DNA of 23,053 nt from a virus. Under the pieces are notes generated by a model. That model saw only the letters and a program-made list of their open reading frames with translations, searched no databases and had not been told where the DNA came from. This document shows positions 17,101 to 22,653 of this stretch, one piece after another. Within the stretch, counting starts at the first letter, position 1. Every line of letters begins with the position of its first letter. The position numbers and the translations under genes were made by a program. The stretch spans positions 1 through 23,053 of IMG/VR virus record IMGVR_UViG_3300031841_001463; one strand, given 5' to 3'.

Positions 17101-18508
17101 TCAAACACTTGTGTTGCAAGGAGACTCAGGTGGTGCATCTAGAGGCGCAAAAATTGCATTATCCAGGGGTGAAGCAGCTTCAGCAATCACCGCAAGTGAA
17201 TCTCTTGGGCGGATAAGTTTTACAGATAATTCTCAAAATGCTTTTGCTGAAATCGATGGGTACGCTGATGGAACTGCTGGATCTGGCGACTACCCAGGCC
17301 GCCTAGTGTTCAGCACTACTGCGGATGGAACGTCTTCTCCGACACCCCGTATGACCATCAAAAATAATGGCAACGTAGGTGTGGGGACTAGTAACCCTAG
17401 CGAACGTTTACATATTTACCATCCATCTGACAACGTAAATGTTCTTATTGAAAGTGGAGATGAGAATGTATATTTAGCATTTAAAGATAACACCACCACT
17501 TCAACGGCGGCAGTTTATTTAGGTGCAACTGGCAACGATATGAAGTTTGCTACTAGTGCAGAAGAGCGGATGCGTATCGACAGCTCGGGCAGGCTGTTAG
17601 TTGGCACGTCTAGTGCTCGTACTGATTTTTACAGTGGAACGTCTGGTGTTCATGCTCAGATCGAAGGAACATCTTTTGTAACGGCATCCGCATCAATCAC
17701 AAGAAACAGTAATGATAGTCACGATGGCGCACTTGTTTTTGCAAAAAGTAGAGGCACTTCAGGCGGCGGTGTAGCACTAGTTGCTGATGACGACGACCTT
17801 GGGGAAATTTCTTGGCAAGGTGCAGATGGCGTCGATATGGTCCGCGCTGCGCGTATTCGTGCAGAAGTTGACGGCACCCCTGGCGCTAACGACATGCCGG
17901 GCAGGTTAGTGTTCTCCACTACTGCCGACGGTGCTAGCAGCCCGACGGAGCGGATGACCATCACTGCGGCAGGATTTGTTTGTCCTGATGCAACATCGAC
18001 AGATAATCAAGGTAATTACAATTCATCGACTGTCGGCGGTTTTAGATGGGTTGCTGGATCTACCACTACAACTGTTCGCGCGGAAAGCTATGGCAACTCA
18101 ACATCCACCCGTTATCACCAAGCATTTTCTAATCCCAACGGTATCGTTGGCACTATTTCCACTAGCGGCAGTGCTACCGCCTACAACGAATCCTCCGACT
18201 ACCGACTTAAAGAAAACGTTGTTGACATCACTGATGGCATCGCTCGCGTCAAGCAACTTCAACCTAGACGTTTTAACTTCATCGTCGATGCAGAAACAAC
18301 AGTCGATGGCTTTATCGCACACGAAGCGCAAGCTGTTGTTCCTGAAGCTGTCACTGGAACGCACAACGAAGTTGATGATGACGGCAACGCTGTAATGCAA
18401 GGTATTGATAAGTCCAAACTTGTGCCGCTGCTGACTGCTGCGTTGCAGGAAGCTATCGCCAAGATCGAAAGTCTTGAGCAGCGTCTAAGTGATGCTGGCA
18501 TTGCCTAG
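14150..18508 (+). CDS. Tail fibre: T7 gp17 N-terminus, beta-helix middle, S74 chaperone C-terminus
   Basis: Encodes a 1452-residue host-recognition fibre. Residues 1-150 are the T7 gp17 N-terminal attachment domain (QTIQAGNGTKTQFSFDFPYIF and the FNPGSAIRSDDLNKNFEQLRYA block). A beta-helix-like region begins near 337 with KVIYVDATSGDDTNDG and P-G-I-Y-A-E-T, as in pectate-lyase folds. After the DAATKNYVDNN motif come repeated modules: MRIDSSGRLLVGT twice (nt 17045, 17570) and PGRLVFSTTADG twice (nt 17294, 17897). The end is a peptidase S74 intramolecular chaperone with Ser1349 and Lys1354 (SDYRLKEN) plus DGFIAHEAQ, so about 100 residues are probably self-cleaved after trimer folding. GC content jumps in the repeated part (37 of 60 at 17041 against 23 of 60 at 15241), a sign of module exchange. 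Receptor unknown. Confidence 0.95.
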   Translation: MACSDVQTIQAGNGTKTQFSFDFPYIFKSEIHVYFWNAVTKEYDEKLTTDATYPWQITDANPTIVEFTGTAPPSPATPVDPGEPTVDNVKIRRITQVDDIRALFNPGSAIRSDDLNKNFEQLRYAIQEANCQGIPDDVDAYLKEYYWDRFDNTLYSADTWRSDDATIATTAALDQRFQDEVSETFTKSELAAASNQMPDNDTAVPTTGALNDYINEVITNDIAGSDGVSITDDGDGTITVGLTDNSVDFDKIKDADQIKLADQVADPDVVGTDNNIFTAQAATRRFNNYYQNDVPPVTDGIGIGQVWVDPNDDLTLSVWSGSNWIGVTSGGTFTNQPKVIYVDATSGDDTNDGHRISRPKKTIEAALNDINSDSVYGDGSIISVAPGIYAETLPLDIQKNDVGIIGQSLRTCIIHPKIPVSDQPSYGVNTPHSQELQTMFRVNSGSYFANLTLMGLKASGTRGDTGSLYTDSTYGLPPNQGWNFAFYPNAIIKKSPYIQNVTNFSDSQINNVNFTPHTPGEGAAGDLDSAPTGGGILIDGSVPDTSSPLRSMVCDSYTHTALDGPGIFVTNNGYCQATSSYAFFNHAHITCVNGGQANLAASTTDFGRFGLIADGKSSTAIFTSNVDGAASSGDTTFNINAPTAGSGWFGDATRPQDNMLVTVNSITYPVISATTYTDSEGGAGWTVTISRPDPNDTATNLGLNGAVSDDAAVSFFLRSMVASSGHTMEYVGSGTDYTALPENGGVPIDGNQIIERNDGKVWSATTDHKGTFKLGDFFTVDQQSKSITVDPGSFQVDLGTLNVNASGNAVFGANLDMGSNQITSSSGDLRLSATGDINVQTRKITNVVDPTAAQDAATKNYVDNNFIGSVVDDLSPQLGGNLDVNGNEIISTSNGDITITPDGSGVTIVSSGNVEIKDKIKLYGSSSALNAQISSTGDGTLVLTADGDWNGFNREIQFKQANSDAMRIDSSGRLLVGTTSVSSDQTLVLQGDSGGASRGAKIALSRGEAASAITASESLGRISFTDNSQNAFAEIDGYADGTAGSGDYPGRLVFSTTADGTSSPTPRMTIKNNGNVGVGTSNPSERLHIYHPSDNVNVLIESGDENVYLAFKDNTTTSTAAVYLGATGNDMKFATSAEERMRIDSSGRLLVGTSSARTDFYSGTSGVHAQIEGTSFVTASASITRNSNDSHDGALVFAKSRGTSGGGVALVADDDDLGEISWQGADGVDMVRAARIRAEVDGTPGANDMPGRLVFSTTADGASSPTERMTITAAGFVCPDATSTDNQGNYNSSTVGGFRWVAGSTTTTVRAESYGNSTSTRYHQAFSNPNGIVGTISTSGSATAYNESSDYRLKENVVDITDGIARVKQLQPRRFNFIVDAETTVDGFIAHEAQAVVPEAVTGTHNEVDDDGNAVMQGIDKSKLVPLLTAALQEAIAKIESLEQRLSDAGIA
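17045..17615 (+). repeat. Direct repeat pair inside the fibre gene (46 bases, 525 apart)
   Basis: Bases 17045-17090 and 17570-17615 differ at only 4 of 46 positions, with an identical 23-base core (17051-17073 and 17576-17598). Both are in the same frame and encode MRIDSSGRLLVGT(T/S)S. Identity at the DNA level suggests recent duplication or gene conversion, and gives a site for homologous recombination that would swap or delete about 175 codons. Confidence 0.9.
17294..17962 (+). repeat. Second repeat pair inside the fibre gene (PGRLVFSTTADG module)
   Basis: Bases 17294-17359 and 17897-17962 (offset 603) both encode PGRLVFSTTADGxSSPTxRMTI. The protein is nearly identical but the DNA has diverged at many third positions, so this pair is older than, or acquired separately from, the 46-base pair. 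It is part of a modular shaft common in marine phage fibres. Confidence 0.85.
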
Positions 18509-18543
18509 TAGTCCTACTCTCTACTTTCCCTAGCGCGTAACCC

Positions 18544-18568
18544 GCCCCGTGGCAACGCGGGGCTTTTT
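18544..18568 (+). terminator. Intrinsic terminator after the tail fibre gene
   Basis: GCCCCGTG (18544-18551) pairs fully (one T-G) with CGCGGGGC (18556-18563) around a GCAA tetraloop, and five T follow (18564-18568). It lies 35 bases after the fibre stop and separates the virion operon from the small-gene cluster. The rest of 18509-18589 shows nothing else convincing. Confidence 0.95.
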
Positions 18569-18589
18569 ATTCACTCTATTTATTTAAAC

Positions 18590-18907
18590 ATGTCTACTAC
18601 TTTTCCTTGGAATATCAATACTCTTGAGCGTAATACTGCTGATGGGATTGTGTTTACTGCTCACTATACCGTTAACGCAGCTGACGACACATATTCGTCT
18701 GGTGCTTACGGTTCTATTGGTTTGGAAGCACCTGCTGAAGGTGATCCTATCATCCCCTATGCTGATCTTACTGCTGAAACTGTTATCGGTTGGGTTAAAG
18801 AAAAACTTGGTGGTGCTGAAAAAGTTGCAGAAATTGAAACTGCACTTCAAGCACAAATTGACGAACAACGTACCCCAACTAAGGCATCTGGTGTGCCCTG
18901 GAGCTGA
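18590..18907 (+). CDS. Conserved cyanophage protein, 105 aa, unknown function
   Basis: Encodes a 105-residue acidic soluble protein, MSTTFPWNINTLERNTADG at the start, with a beta-like first half (TAHYTVNAADDTYSSGAYGSIGLE) and a helical second half (VIGWVKEKLGGAEKVAEIETALQAQIDEQ) ending in GVPWS. I recognise this pattern as a small protein frequent in cyanophage genomes, often near tail or structural genes, but I cannot give it a function. No signal peptide or membrane segment is visible. It is the first gene after the fibre terminator; the ATG follows TTTATTTAAAC with no Shine-Dalgarno, so its promoter is not evident. The next small gene begins two bases after its stop, pointing to one operon. 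Confidence 0.85.
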   Translation: MSTTFPWNINTLERNTADGIVFTAHYTVNAADDTYSSGAYGSIGLEAPAEGDPIIPYADLTAETVIGWVKEKLGGAEKVAEIETALQAQIDEQRTPTKASGVPWS

Positions 18908-18909
18908 TT

Positions 18910-19071
18910 ATGATTACTCTTATCCGTCCAATTTTGTTTTCACTACTAAACAATGAAACCTTTAAACGTACGCTTGTAGATCTTCTACGTAAGCTTGCGG
19001 AACAAAGCGACAATACTGTTGATGACCACGCTGTTGATTTTATTGAGCGTGGGTTGTTTGGTACTAAGTAA
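18910..19071 (+). CDS. Small protein, 53 aa, unknown function
   Basis: A 53-codon ORF from ATG (18910) to TAA (19071), filling exactly the gap between its neighbours. The product begins MITLIRPILFSLLNNETFKR, a short hydrophobic amphipathic N-terminus, followed by TLVDLLRKLAEQSDNTVDD and ending in FIERGLFGTK. The N-terminal 14 residues are too short for a confident membrane span but could lie along a membrane. Its stop shares a base with the next start (TAATG), so it is translated as part of the operon. I recall similar short proteins in other cyanophages but cannot name a family. The precise packing between two genes is the main reason for believing it. Confidence 0.7.
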   Translation: MITLIRPILFSLLNNETFKRTLVDLLRKLAEQSDNTVDDHAVDFIERGLFGTK

Positions 19072-19571
19072 TGGAGTGGGCTGATCCGCCCATCTTCCCT
19101 AGTTTAGCTTTACCATCTGCTCCTGTGATGCCTCCTACTATCTTTGAGGTACCACAGGGGGAGTTACCTAGTTACACACCTCTTGTGGTCCCTCCCAATA
19201 CGTTGAGACCACCTGAGGGTGTTCAAGGTATAGAACTACAGGAAGAACCACCACAAGATAAAGAAAAAGAACAAACTAAAGAAAAACCTACAGCTAAACC
19301 TGCTGTACCTAAAATTAATATACCGCCCGAAGCACAGATAGTTGAAATCCCATTTACGGATGTAGAGGTACCTTTACCTTCTACAACTATCATGACAACT
19401 GCAGCTACGACAGCATTTATCAGTGTTGCGGCCACCTTAACTGCTACGTCTTTGTTCAAATACATTGTAATGATACTCAAACCAGTATTCAAACAAACAT
19501 GGAACAAGATAACGAAAAAAAAGCCGGATTTATCAAGTTTCTCGTCCTCATCTGGTCAGCAGGACTCCTGA
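19071..19571 (+). CDS. Proline-rich single-span membrane protein, 166 aa
   Basis: Encodes 166 residues in three parts. An N-terminal half (about 1-60) is Pro-rich (PPIFPSLALPSAPVMPP and similar); a Lys/Glu/Pro linker spans about 60-85; and a hydrophobic stretch (about 108-135, ATTAFISVAATLTATSLFKYIVMIL) is followed by a Lys-rich tail ending in Ser. This looks like a membrane anchor with a long extended arm. Such an arm could span the periplasm, as spanin-type lysis proteins do, or reach a partner in the virion, but no spanin signature is present and the function is unknown. Its start overlaps the previous stop (TAATG), and its 3' end overlaps the next gene by 73 bases in another frame. Confidence 0.8.
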   Translation: MEWADPPIFPSLALPSAPVMPPTIFEVPQGELPSYTPLVVPPNTLRPPEGVQGIELQEEPPQDKEKEQTKEKPTAKPAVPKINIPPEAQIVEIPFTDVEVPLPSTTIMTTAATTAFISVAATLTATSLFKYIVMILKPVFKQTWNKITKKKPDLSSFSSSSGQQDS

Positions 19572-19678
19572 CTGCTAGTTATGCTGGATGGATGCCAAAG
19601 ATGGATCCAACTTATGTCGCTAGTATTTTAAGTGGCACACTTGCAACGTTTTCTATTACACGTGAAAAGAAACAATGA
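19499..19678 (+). CDS. Small two-segment membrane protein, 59 aa, holin-like candidate
   Basis: A 59-codon ORF from ATG (19499) to TGA (19678). It has a charged N-terminus (MEQDNEKKAG), a first hydrophobic segment at about 11-31 (FIKFLVLIWSAGLLTASYAG), a short turn with WMPKMD, a second weaker hydrophobic segment at about 39-52 (YVASILSGTLATFSI), and a basic tail (REKKQ). Two short membrane segments, small size and charged ends fit a class II holin, and T7 encodes its holin (gp17.5) in the same fibre-to-terminase interval. That role is inference only. It overlaps the 166-residue gene by 73 bases and the next gene by ATGA, so translation is coupled. I recall similar small proteins in other cyanophages, usually called hypothetical. 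Confidence 0.7.
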   Translation: MEQDNEKKAGFIKFLVLIWSAGLLTASYAGWMPKMDPTYVASILSGTLATFSITREKKQ

Positions 19679-20025
19679 AAAAGCTTTTACTGCTTCTATT
19701 CCTTGCTTCCCCTGCTGCAGCCAATCAAATCACCCCTAATTTTACTCAGGGGTCAATGCAATCCACTACAACCACAACAATAGATATTGATCGTACAATT
19801 GAAACTAATATCTATGGTGGTGAATATTCATCATGGTCTGGAACAAACGTAACACCAAGCGGCAACATCGCAGATCCAGCGACAACCTATTCGGTAACCA
19901 ACGCTGGGGAGCAGTTTCAACTGGAGATTGTCAACCGAGCAGCAGGTCTAATCGAAGACAGTCTAGTAACAGAAACCATTCAGCAGGTTACCAACACTAC
20001 CTCCTTATCGGTCTTCTCGCAGTAA
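19675..20025 (+). CDS. Secreted or periplasmic conserved cyanophage protein, 116 aa
   Basis: Encodes 116 residues with a clear Sec signal peptide (MKKLLLLLFLASPAAA, cleavage expected after AAA and before NQIT). The mature part is a Thr/Ser-rich beta-like chain (NFTQGSMQSTTTTTIDIDR, IYGGEYSSWSGTNVTPSG) ending in TNTTSLSVFSQ. I recognise this as a family recurrent in cyanophages, with no function known to me. Export of a phage protein outside lysis is unusual; surface modification, superinfection exclusion or a virion role are all possible. It begins inside the previous stop codon (ATGA). Its last 193 bases also lie inside the open frame of the following gene, which has no canonical start closer to its own signal peptide. 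Confidence 0.85.
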   Translation: MKKLLLLLFLASPAAANQITPNFTQGSMQSTTTTTIDIDRTIETNIYGGEYSSWSGTNVTPSGNIADPATTYSVTNAGEQFQLEIVNRAAGLIEDSLVTETIQQVTNTTSLSVFSQ

Positions 20026-20483
20026 CACCTGTTTACGCAAACGAAGATCCAAAAGTACAAAATACATCTAATCCTGTGGCTGCTGCTACAGGTAATGTAA
20101 CCAATCAAGCGGTGCAATTCCAAAATAATGGAGCACCGTCACGGCAATACTTTGGTGCAAATAATAGCTGTAATGGTGCTACCATGCAGTTTAGCCCATT
20201 TTATATGGGTAATGACACTGTACCTTTTGAATCTAATGGGTACGTTAAAAGTAACAACTGGGGAGCACAGATTAACTTCAGTGTTCCCCTTGATGGAAGC
20301 ATGATCGAGATTTGTAAAAGTATCGCTCGAAAGCACGAACAAAAATTACGTCTTGATTACGAGCTAGTTCGTGCGCTTAAATGCACGGAAATCATGAGAG
20401 CTGGATTTACGTTCAGACCTGGTAGCCGTGTCGAAGTTATGTGTCATGACGTGGTACCTATTATATCATTAACAAATGATTGA
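19833..20483 (+). CDS. Secreted conserved cyanophage protein; start uncertain (overprinted N-terminus)
   Basis: The conserved body starts near base 20004 with the signal-like YLLIGLLAVTPVYA followed by NEDPKVQ. It continues through NPVAAATGNVTNQAVQFQNN, FSPFYMGND, the NWGAQINFSVPLDGS block and a Cys-containing C-terminus (LVRALKCTEIMRAGF, VEVMCHDVVP). I recognise this body from other cyanophages; function unknown. In this frame the only ATG, GTG, TTG or CTG upstream of the signal is the ATG at 19833. That ATG adds about 55 basic, polar residues encoded over the preceding gene and would bury the signal peptide. Alternatives are a rare start (ATC at 20013), a -1 frameshift from the preceding gene, or a lost start codon. 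The coordinates give the longest reading; the certain part is about 20004-20483. Confidence 0.7.
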   Translation: MVWNKRNTKRQHRRSSDNLFGNQRWGAVSTGDCQPSSRSNRRQSSNRNHSAGYQHYLLIGLLAVTPVYANEDPKVQNTSNPVAAATGNVTNQAVQFQNNGAPSRQYFGANNSCNGATMQFSPFYMGNDTVPFESNGYVKSNNWGAQINFSVPLDGSMIEICKSIARKHEQKLRLDYELVRALKCTEIMRAGFTFRPGSRVEVMCHDVVPIISLTND

Positions 20484-20709
20484 ATCTATTGTGTCAGCAA
20501 CAATTGCTGTCATTGCAGCAGGTGCTGCTATCACTAATCGAACTAATAATCGTATTTCAGAACTTGACCGTCGTATTGACACTTTTGAATTACGTGTAGC
20601 GACAAGCTACGTACCAAAAGAAGATTTTACAACAGCCATGTCTAAGATGGAGGATCATATGATTCGCATCGAAAACAAACTAGATCAAATTGTACTGAAA
20701 AATGGCTAA
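20476..20709 (+). CDS. Membrane-anchored coiled-coil protein, 77 aa
   Basis: Encodes 77 residues. The N-terminal 20 form a hydrophobic helix (IVSATIAVIAAGAAI) fit for a membrane anchor, followed by a charged coiled-coil-like region (NNRISELDRRIDTFELRV, then a break at SYVPKED, then MSKMEDHMIRIENKLDQIVL). The layout, one N-terminal span plus a soluble coiled coil, is that of an inner-membrane spanin or a holin-associated protein, and it lies beside the small terminase as lysis genes do in T7. No lipoprotein partner with a lipobox is visible nearby, so spanin is only a suggestion. It overlaps the upstream gene by eight bases and the small terminase by eight. Confidence 0.8.
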   Translation: MIESIVSATIAVIAAGAAITNRTNNRISELDRRIDTFELRVATSYVPKEDFTTAMSKMEDHMIRIENKLDQIVLKNG

Positions 20710-20950
20710 GAAAAAAGCTACAGAAGATCAATTTAATGAGCTGCATAATTTAATTACTAAAGAATTCCTTGCTCGTATTAAATCAGGTGAGGCTTCTACA
20801 GCTGATTTAAAAGCAGCTTGTGATTGGTTGAAAACTAATGATATTAGTGGTGTTGCTGTTGAAGGTAACCCACTGTCTAAACTAGCAGCAGTAATGCCTA
20901 CTGTTGACCCAGAGCTTGTACAAAGGAGGATGAATGGCTCGCACGTCTAA
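20702..20950 (+). CDS. Terminase small subunit (T7 gp18-like)
   Basis: Encodes 82 residues, the DNA-recognition subunit of the packaging motor that guides the large terminase to concatemeric phage DNA. The start MAKKKATEDQFNELHNLITKEFLARIKSGEA, the helical TADLKAACDWLKTNDISGV block and the tail with PLSKLAAVMP match the T7 gp18 family in cyanopodoviruses. The length is near T7 gp18 (89). It begins within the end of the upstream gene and overlaps the next by 17 bases. Unusually for this family's neighbourhood, the large subunit does not follow directly; a basic protein and three nuclease-like genes intervene. Confidence 0.88.
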   Translation: MAKKKATEDQFNELHNLITKEFLARIKSGEASTADLKAACDWLKTNDISGVAVEGNPLSKLAAVMPTVDPELVQRRMNGSHV

Positions 20951-21170
20951 ATACAGAGGCGCTAAATACGCTAACGGTAACTATAAGTCGTATCAAAAAA
21001 AGTACGACGCATCTAAACTACAGATTAAAAAACGTTCTAAACTAAACAAAGAGAATCGGAGGCGCGGAACCTATGGAAACGGTGACGGTAAAGATGTATC
21101 CCACAAAAGGGATGGTAAAACATTTCTTGAACTTGCATCTAAAAACCGAGCACGAAAAGGCCGCGCATGA
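20934..21170 (+). CDS. Small basic protein, 78 aa, possible degenerate HNH-like
   Basis: Encodes a very basic 78-residue protein (RTSKYRGAKYANGNYKSYQ, KKRSKLNKENRRRG) with a central GNGDGKDVSHKRDGKT and a basic end (ASKNRARKGRA). I recall short phage proteins with GDGKDVDH-KDGN followed by S-K-N-R that belong to the HNH-like group; here the Asp-His pair is reduced to DVSH and the middle Asn signature is weak, so catalysis is doubtful. DNA or RNA binding is likely from charge alone. The start at 20934 is supported by an excellent Shine-Dalgarno (AAAGGAGG, 20923-20930), one of only two strong ones in the window. It overlaps the small terminase by 17 bases and the next gene by ATGA. Confidence 0.8.
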   Translation: MARTSKYRGAKYANGNYKSYQKKYDASKLQIKKRSKLNKENRRRGTYGNGDGKDVSHKRDGKTFLELASKNRARKGRA

Positions 21171-21496
21171 CCCCTCTACTTCCTTCTCCTGACGACTACC
21201 TTTACAACTTAATAGTTATGACCTCTCCAGAAGCCAAGCGCCTGTGGAGGCGCTCTATTAAGGAACATTTTGACCATACTTGCATCTATTGCGGAAAGAC
21301 TTATGATTTATCTCAACTCTCTATTGATCATGTCCATCCTCGCTCTCGCGGAGGACAAGATGTCGCAACAAATGTCGTATGTGCGTGTACCCGCTGTAAT
21401 CAGGAGAAAGGAAGTACACCCGTCCTTGACTGGATGAGAGAAAAATTTGGAGTCAATAGGCTCCGTGAAAAACTTATTATGGAGCATATTGGTTAA
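21167..21496 (+). CDS. HNH endonuclease, 109 aa
   Basis: Encodes a complete HNH nuclease. Zinc ligands are C39 and C42 (CIYCGK) with C74 and C77 (CTRCN). The catalytic core is IDHVHPRSRGG (D54, H55, H57), then N69 and N78 with K81. The classic family cuts DNA with one metal ion. Its place one gene after the small terminase has two readings: a free-standing homing nuclease, or a packaging-associated HNH protein like those next to terminases in HK97-type phages. An alternative start at residue 18 (MTSPEAKRLWRRS) would shorten it to 92 residues. The first ATG overlaps the upstream stop (ATGA), which favours the longer form. The family call is firm; its role is not. Confidence 0.92.
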   Translation: MTPLLPSPDDYLYNLIVMTSPEAKRLWRRSIKEHFDHTCIYCGKTYDLSQLSIDHVHPRSRGGQDVATNVVCACTRCNQEKGSTPVLDWMREKFGVNRLREKLIMEHIG

Positions 21497-22606
21497 ATGG
21501 ATAAAGAGCAAAAAGTAGCGTATGAAATTATACGTCAACGTATTGTTAACGAAATTGATCGCCTAGAATCTTTAGATAAACCTGGTTCCTCACTGAAAAG
21601 ATGGCGACGTTTTGGCGCTGCTTTTTCTTGGGATCCAACAGTTTATCCAGAAATTCTTGAAAAACCAACCGTTAGCGATAAAGAATTGATGAGTCTTCTG
21701 CGTAATACAGAGACTAAATTTATGAAAAAATGGGGTGTTATCGATAAAATACCTCTTCATCATATTATTGCTAACAGAACTGGTGGTGATTTAGGTCTTA
21801 GATTACCAGTCGATACATGGGAAGAAGTAAAAAAGCGTGTATTTGATGCAACAGGTGCACGTCCCGGCAATGGTGCTGCTAATTTGAATGCTGCAAGTCA
21901 ATTTGATGAACGGTCTCATTTAGGTAGAGCTGGAGCTAAGGGTTCTGTATTCGATCCTGCATTAGGTTATGGTGATCCAGCTGATCCCACACGTTCTCCT
22001 ATTTTACATGGTCCAGGTACAAAAGATTTTGGAACTAAATTAGGTAAAGATCCTGTTATTTTACGTAGTTCTCCTGCAGAAATTGCTGAATCTCTTACAC
22101 CAGAAGTTGTAAAACAGCAGGAAATTTTTGAAACTGTTTCTAGAGATCCTATAGTTCAGCAACAACGTGATGTATTAACGCAAGCGGGTTATCCTGAAGC
22201 ATTTAAACCTGATACACCGATTGAACGTATTCAAGAAATTTCTAAAGAAATTAAAGGAACTGATATTCCTAAACGGTTTGCACAAGCATTTGATTTTACA
22301 AGTGGTGCAGCTAAATTAACTTTTCCTAATAAAACGTTTGGTGCCTTAATTCCTGGTGTTGGTATTGGTTTTGGTGCCCTTGACGTGGCTGAACGTTCAG
22401 CTAAAGCAGCTGAAACAAAAAAACCTATTGATGTTGTCCAAGCCTCTTTAGCTGGAGCCGGTATGACACCTGCTATTGGTATTTTTGCTGACGCTGGTAA
22501 CATTGTGATTGATACTGCAAGATTTCTTTCAAGCCCATTTACTAGACAAAAGATTACAGAAGGTGCTAAAAAATCTTTTACAGGTGCTTATACAGGACGT
22601 TACTAG
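21497..22606 (+). CDS. Putative HNH/HH-type nuclease with Gly-rich hydrophobic C-terminus, 369 aa
   Basis: Encodes 369 residues, family not firmly known to me. The N-terminal 80 residues are charged and helical. Residues 86-141 read PLHHIIANRTGG (H88, H89), then NGAANLNAASQFDERSHLGR (N129/N131, H141). The spacing His-His, Asn, His fits an HNH-superfamily nuclease of the type also seen in phage and toxin proteins. The middle (about 150-290) is polar. The C-terminal 90 residues contain Gly/Ala-rich hydrophobic helices (GALIPGVGIGFGALDVAERS, ASLAGAGMTPAIGIFADAG) that could touch membrane or pack in a virion. The start is directly after the HNH gene stop (TAAATG) without a Shine-Dalgarno. It might be a defence or competition nuclease, a packaging factor, or a structural protein; none is proven. 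Confidence 0.75.
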   Translation: MDKEQKVAYEIIRQRIVNEIDRLESLDKPGSSLKRWRRFGAAFSWDPTVYPEILEKPTVSDKELMSLLRNTETKFMKKWGVIDKIPLHHIIANRTGGDLGLRLPVDTWEEVKKRVFDATGARPGNGAANLNAASQFDERSHLGRAGAKGSVFDPALGYGDPADPTRSPILHGPGTKDFGTKLGKDPVILRSSPAEIAESLTPEVVKQQEIFETVSRDPIVQQQRDVLTQAGYPEAFKPDTPIERIQEISKEIKGTDIPKRFAQAFDFTSGAAKLTFPNKTFGALIPGVGIGFGALDVAERSAKAAETKKPIDVVQASLAGAGMTPAIGIFADAGNIVIDTARFLSSPFTRQKITEGAKKSFTGAYTGRY

Positions 22607-22653
22607 AAGCCCCTACAAGCCCTTTCCACCCCTTCTACCCTACTATTTAAATT

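Noticed and set aside
14150-18508. Diversity-generating retroelement target in the fibre gene
   Set aside because: No reverse transcriptase, template repeat or C-type lectin fold is visible; the repeats are coding modules in the same frame.
20476-20709. Confident spanin (Rz) assignment for the TM plus coiled-coil protein
   Set aside because: No lipobox-containing partner overlaps it and the sequence has no specific signature, so it is left as a membrane-anchored coiled-coil protein.
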